In this document: positions 5,592 through 7,455 of the stretch, in pieces
Layout: each line of letters opens with the position of its first letter
Position numbering within the stretch: position 1 is the stretch's first letter
NCBI GenBank assembly: GCA_023256295.1
Contig: JAGDXH010000015.1
Location: forward strand, 2,554 to 10,008
Reading direction: 5' to 3'
Origin: Thermoproteati archaeon
GTDB taxonomy: Archaea; Thermoproteota; Thermoprotei_A; Marsarchaeales; UBA168
Length of the DNA stretch: 7,455 nt
Translations under genes and position numbers: made by a program
Notes under the pieces: generated by a model
Databases searched by the model: none
What the model was told of the DNA's origin: nothing
The model's input: only the letters and a program-made list of their open reading frames with translations

Positions 5592-5598
5592 GTAAAAG
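5592..5598 (+). promoter_or_regulatory. TATA-like box for pfkA
   Basis: GTAAAAG is centred 24 nt before ATG 5619. The GAGGAG at 5602-5607 is 11 nt from the ATG, too far for an ideal SD, so a leaderless transcript is the simpler reading. Confidence 0.4.
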
Positions 5599-5618
5599 GG
5601 TGAGGAGAGCCCTTCGGT

Positions 5619-6575
5619 ATGAAGATAGCTCTTGCCACAACTGGGGGAGACGCACCGGGTATGAACGCTGCAATCAGGTCAGTGGTCAGGCTTGCCACGG
5701 AAATGGGGCACCAGGTTTACGGTATCCGCAGGGGTTACTGCGGCCTGATAGAGCGGGACTGGTGGGCCATGGGGCCTCGTGACGTGAGCGGCATAGTCAA
5801 CCAAGGCGGCACCATCCTCAGGACGCTCAGGTGTCCCTATGTGGAGACCGAAGAAGGTCTCTCCAAGGCTTGTGAAGCGTTGAGTAACTTTGATGCGCTG
5901 ATCGTGATAGGGGGAGACGGAAGCATCAGAGGGGGATGGGCTCTTCACGAGAGATGCGGGATAAAGGTTGTGGCGGTCCCAGCCAGCATAGATAATGACA
6001 TAGCAGGTACGGATACGACCATAGGCTTCGACACGGCTGTCAACACTGCCGTGGAGGCAATAGACAAGATAAGGGATACCGCCACATCGCATGAGAGGGT
6101 CTTCGTGGTGGAGGTCATGGGTCGCGCAAGAGGATTCCTTGCCGTCTCCGTCGCCCTGGCCGCTGGAGCGGAGATGGTGCTCATCCCAGAGCACCCGTTC
6201 ACTTTGTCTGAGATCGAGAGTTCCCTGGACGAGGGCGAGAAGAAGGGAAAGAGCTCGAGCATAATAGTGATGGCCGAAGGAGCTGGCTACGCGCCGAGCT
6301 TGGTGGAAAGGTTGGCCAGAGATAGGAACTACAGCGTTAGGCTTAGCGTCCTTGGTTACATGCAAAGGGGAGGGAATCCCACTGCCACGAGCAGGCTGCT
6401 TGGGGCTTTGTTCGGAGAAGAGGCGCTTCGCGCGGCCCAAGACGACAGGGAGCAGGCATGGCTCGTGGCCTCCGTTGACGGAAAGCTCGTTCACCGTCCC
6501 CTCGTCGACGCGCTGAAACCGAAGGATGGTCCCGACATGCGGATGTTCGACCTTGTCTCGCGCCTAGCAGTGTAG
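5619..6575 (+). CDS. pfkA: 6-phosphofructokinase, bacterial-type PFK family, probably ATP-dependent
   Basis: The 318-residue protein matches the PfkA family over its whole usual length. It phosphorylates fructose 6-phosphate to fructose 1,6-bisphosphate, the committing step of glycolysis. Visible motifs are the N-terminal GGDAPGMNAAIR (9-20), RCPYVETEEG (71-80), GGDGS (98-102), PASIDND with the catalytic base Asp125, SHER and MGR (157-169), IPE (189-191), and LGYMQRGG (245-252). GGDGS, with Gly rather than Asp at the second site, and no Lys before the IDND motif both point to ATP rather than pyrophosphate. Deviations from the usual forms are PAS in place of PGT before IDND, and Tyr247 where a sugar-phosphate-binding His is usual (LGHIQRGG). 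The N-terminus MKIALATTGG aligns with the family start. It stands alone, with no glycolytic neighbours. Many archaea use ADP-dependent or PfkB-type enzymes instead. Confidence 0.92.
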   Translation: MKIALATTGGDAPGMNAAIRSVVRLATEMGHQVYGIRRGYCGLIERDWWAMGPRDVSGIVNQGGTILRTLRCPYVETEEGLSKACEALSNFDALIVIGGDGSIRGGWALHERCGIKVVAVPASIDNDIAGTDTTIGFDTAVNTAVEAIDKIRDTATSHERVFVVEVMGRARGFLAVSVALAAGAEMVLIPEHPFTLSEIESSLDEGEKKGKSSSIIVMAEGAGYAPSLVERLARDRNYSVRLSVLGYMQRGGNPTATSRLLGALFGEEALRAAQDDREQAWLVASVDGKLVHRPLVDALKPKDGPDMRMFDLVSRLAV

Positions 6576-6632
6576 CTTCATCTTTCATGGCTGGGGACTC
6601 CCTCTGTCAGGGTGGGGAAGCGGAGAAGGAAT

Positions 6633-6779
6633 ATGGGCAAGAATGCTGTTTTGGGGATGCCCCCGAAAGACGAGGTCGACGCGATGGCACGAGCGCGCGA
6701 TCGCGATCCAAACGGGGCCGTAAATAGCCCACGTCTTTACGAGAGGTACGGATCGGGGTCGCTTGGACAGCCTGGATGA
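6633..6779 (+). CDS. Possible small protein of 48 residues, unknown function
   Basis: ATG 6633 is preceded by CGGAGAAGG (SD-like, GGAG about 7-8 nt away) and opens a 48-codon frame ending at TGA 6777. The product is hydrophilic and soluble-looking (KNAVLGMPPKDEVDAMARAR, then RLYERYGSGS), without membrane segment, Cys or known motif. It lies between pfkA and the convergent FUN14 gene, 57 bp after pfkA, so it could be in the pfkA transcript. Past the stop, another frame continues as charged peptide (DSLDDATSRSSQETPRRKDG), which might indicate a frameshifted longer gene. I do not recognise a family. It could equally be chance. Confidence 0.35.
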   Translation: MGKNAVLGMPPKDEVDAMARARDRDPNGAVNSPRLYERYGSGSLGQPG

Positions 6780-6829
6780 CGCCACGTCGCGAAGCTCGCA
6801 GGAAACCCCACGCCGCAAGGACGGGCAAC

Positions 6830-7141
6830 TTACCCCCTCAATATGCCCACCACAAAGCCTATGATGAAGGCGATCGATGAAACGGGTATTGCCGAGGAGA
6901 GCTCCTGCGCCTTGCTGAGGGCAGTGGGAGCGTATTTGTAGATCAGAGAAGTGAGGTATTGCACTGAGGATGGGTGAACGTACCCAACGGCGTAGAGGAG
7001 CACGAACAGCGCCAAGAGAAGCAAGGCGAGCGTCAGCAGTTTCCGAGCTATCATCCCAATGAGTAGGCCGATGAGGAAGGACAGCAATACCTCCACTAGA
7101 CCAGCGGTGGTAAGACCGTATGGGAGTGCGACAAACTCCAT
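6830..7141 (-). CDS. FUN14-family small membrane protein
   Basis: The 103-residue product has a long hydrophobic block (about 14-53) holding the Gly-rich FUN14 signature SFLIGLLIGMIARKLL and then LALLLLALFVLL, followed by an amphipathic loop (54-86) and a C-terminal membrane segment (about 87-101, IAFIIGFVVG). This matches archaeal and bacterial FUN14 proteins in size and layout. The eukaryotic relative FUNDC1 is a mitophagy receptor, but prokaryotic members have no established role. ATG 7141 has CTTAAAT centred 24 nt upstream, suggesting a leaderless message and an independent promoter. It lies 92 bp downstream of the HMG-CoA reductase gene on the same strand and converges with pfkA. A link to membrane lipids would be conjecture. 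Confidence 0.75.
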   Translation of the reverse strand: MEFVALPYGLTTAGLVEVLLSFLIGLLIGMIARKLLTLALLLLALFVLLYAVGYVHPSSVQYLTSLIYKYAPTALSKAQELSSAIPVSSIAFIIGFVVGILRG

Positions 7142-7161
7142 GCGCCTTTCCCTGCGCTTGA

Positions 7162-7168
7162 TTTAAGT
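7162..7168 (-). promoter_or_regulatory. TATA-like box for the FUN14 gene
   Basis: CTTAAAT on the minus strand is centred 24 nt before ATG 7141, with no clear SD between. This agrees with the spacing seen before the other transcript-leading genes here. Confidence 0.45.
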
Positions 7169-7228
7169 GTTGCGAAATCGTTCAGCCTGCGCAGGACGTG
7201 TCCTTCTAGGTTTCACCTTAGGGGTCGT

Positions 7229-7233
7229 AAAAA
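7229..7233 (-). terminator. Possible T-run terminator after HMG-CoA reductase
   Basis: Five T residues on the minus strand immediately follow the TGA stop, as in simple archaeal oligo-T termination. It is short, and no second T-run follows, so termination may be partial. Confidence 0.3.
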
Positions 7234-7455
7234 TCAGGTGTTCCCTTTGCGCTGTTCTTTCCTGAGGTCTTCCAGAATCTGCCTCGCGCGGTCGACCCTC
7301 AGGGGACCTTCCTCCTCCAGTAGCCTGTTGGCCACGGCATTCACCTCTTCACCGGTTGCCCCAGCCGTAGCAGCCAAGGTTCTGGCCGCTAGCCTCATGT
7401 GGCCCCTTTGGATCCCCTCCGACACCAGGGCTCTGAGCGCCGCAAGGTTCTGGGC
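7234..7455 (-). CDS. Class II HMG-CoA reductase, C-terminal end (cut by window edge)
   Basis: The 73 visible residues run from [20 protein letters not shown] to the stop. This is the characteristic C-terminal region of class II (Pseudomonas mevalonii/Streptococcus-type) HMG-CoA reductase. The His in QRGHM (visible residue 19) corresponds to the catalytic His. [12 protein letters not shown] and a final helical flap ([16 protein letters not shown]) complete the domain. The enzyme reduces HMG-CoA to mevalonate, feeding archaeal isoprenoid lipids. Class I enzymes, which most archaea have, end differently, in a short Gly/Ala-rich tail after the His. The frame is open to the window edge, and the true start, substrate loop and cofactor domain are outside. 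The internal GTG at 7425 is not a credible start because conserved residues precede it. Confidence 0.85.
   Translation of the reverse strand, partial: AQNLAALRALVSEGIQRGHMRLAARTLAATAGATGEEVNAVANRLLEEEGPLRVDRARQILEDLRKEQRKGNT

Noticed and set aside
5679..6494. 271-codon minus-strand open frame opposite pfkA.
   Set aside because: PFK motifs are clear on the plus strand; the antisense product is composition-biased and motif-free.
5619..6575. Pyrophosphate-dependent PFK.
   Set aside because: The PPi-type Asp in the GGDD position and the Lys before IDND are absent; GGDGS and PASIDND are seen instead.
7186..7195. Perfect 10-bp palindrome CCTGCGCAGG between the FUN14 and HMG-CoA reductase genes.
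   Set aside because: It is isolated, single-copy and of common GC composition; not enough to call an operator.

Overview
The window looks archaeal, most likely from a thermophilic member of the TACK/Thaumarchaeota-like lineages. Evidence: two prepilins with class III (archaeal FlaK/PibD-type) signal peptides, a proteasome-activating nucleotidase (PAN), an archaeal homomeric NAC, an archaeal MBF1 with an N-terminal zinc ribbon, and a tRNA gene without an encoded CCA end. Genes that start a transcript tend to have an A/T-rich TATA-like box 22-25 nt before the start codon, as expected for leaderless mRNAs. Genes inside operons have Shine-Dalgarno (SD) motifs. The species-level placement is inference; no rRNA is present.

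Layout. Bases 1-1633 (+): the tail of an unidentified gene, then two overlapping type IV pilin-like genes, the second large and rich in N-glycosylation sequons. Bases 1634-2074: no gene recognised. Bases 2075-4157 (-): a compact cluster transcribed PAN, then a stand-alone PUA protein with an archaeosine-transglycosylase C2-like domain, then NAC, then tRNA-Pro(CGG). Each overlaps the next: 26 bp, 22 bp, and 15 bp where NAC runs into the tRNA. Bases 4243-4779 (+): MBF1, divergent from PAN. Bases 4780-5591: about 800 bp without a convincing gene, holding a 9-bp tandem repeat, two small hairpins and a repeated 10-mer. Bases 5619-6575 (+): a bacterial-type phosphofructokinase. Bases 6576-6829: a possible 48-residue small protein. 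Bases 6830-7141 (-): a FUN14-family membrane protein. Bases 7234-7455 (-): the C-terminal end of a class II HMG-CoA reductase, cut by the window edge.

The central cluster fits a translation and protein-quality theme. NAC binds nascent chains at the ribosome, PAN unfolds proteins for the proteasome, the PUA protein probably binds RNA, MBF1 is a translation/transcription-linked factor, and a tRNA is at the end. The flanks carry cell-surface (pilins), glycolytic (PFK) and isoprenoid-lipid (HMG-CoA reductase) functions. I see no CRISPR array, transposase, integrase, toxin-antitoxin pair or defence system. The most unusual points are the NAC/tRNA overlap, the PAN C-terminus without a terminal HbYX motif, the free-standing TGT-C2/PUA module, and the structured gap before pfkA.
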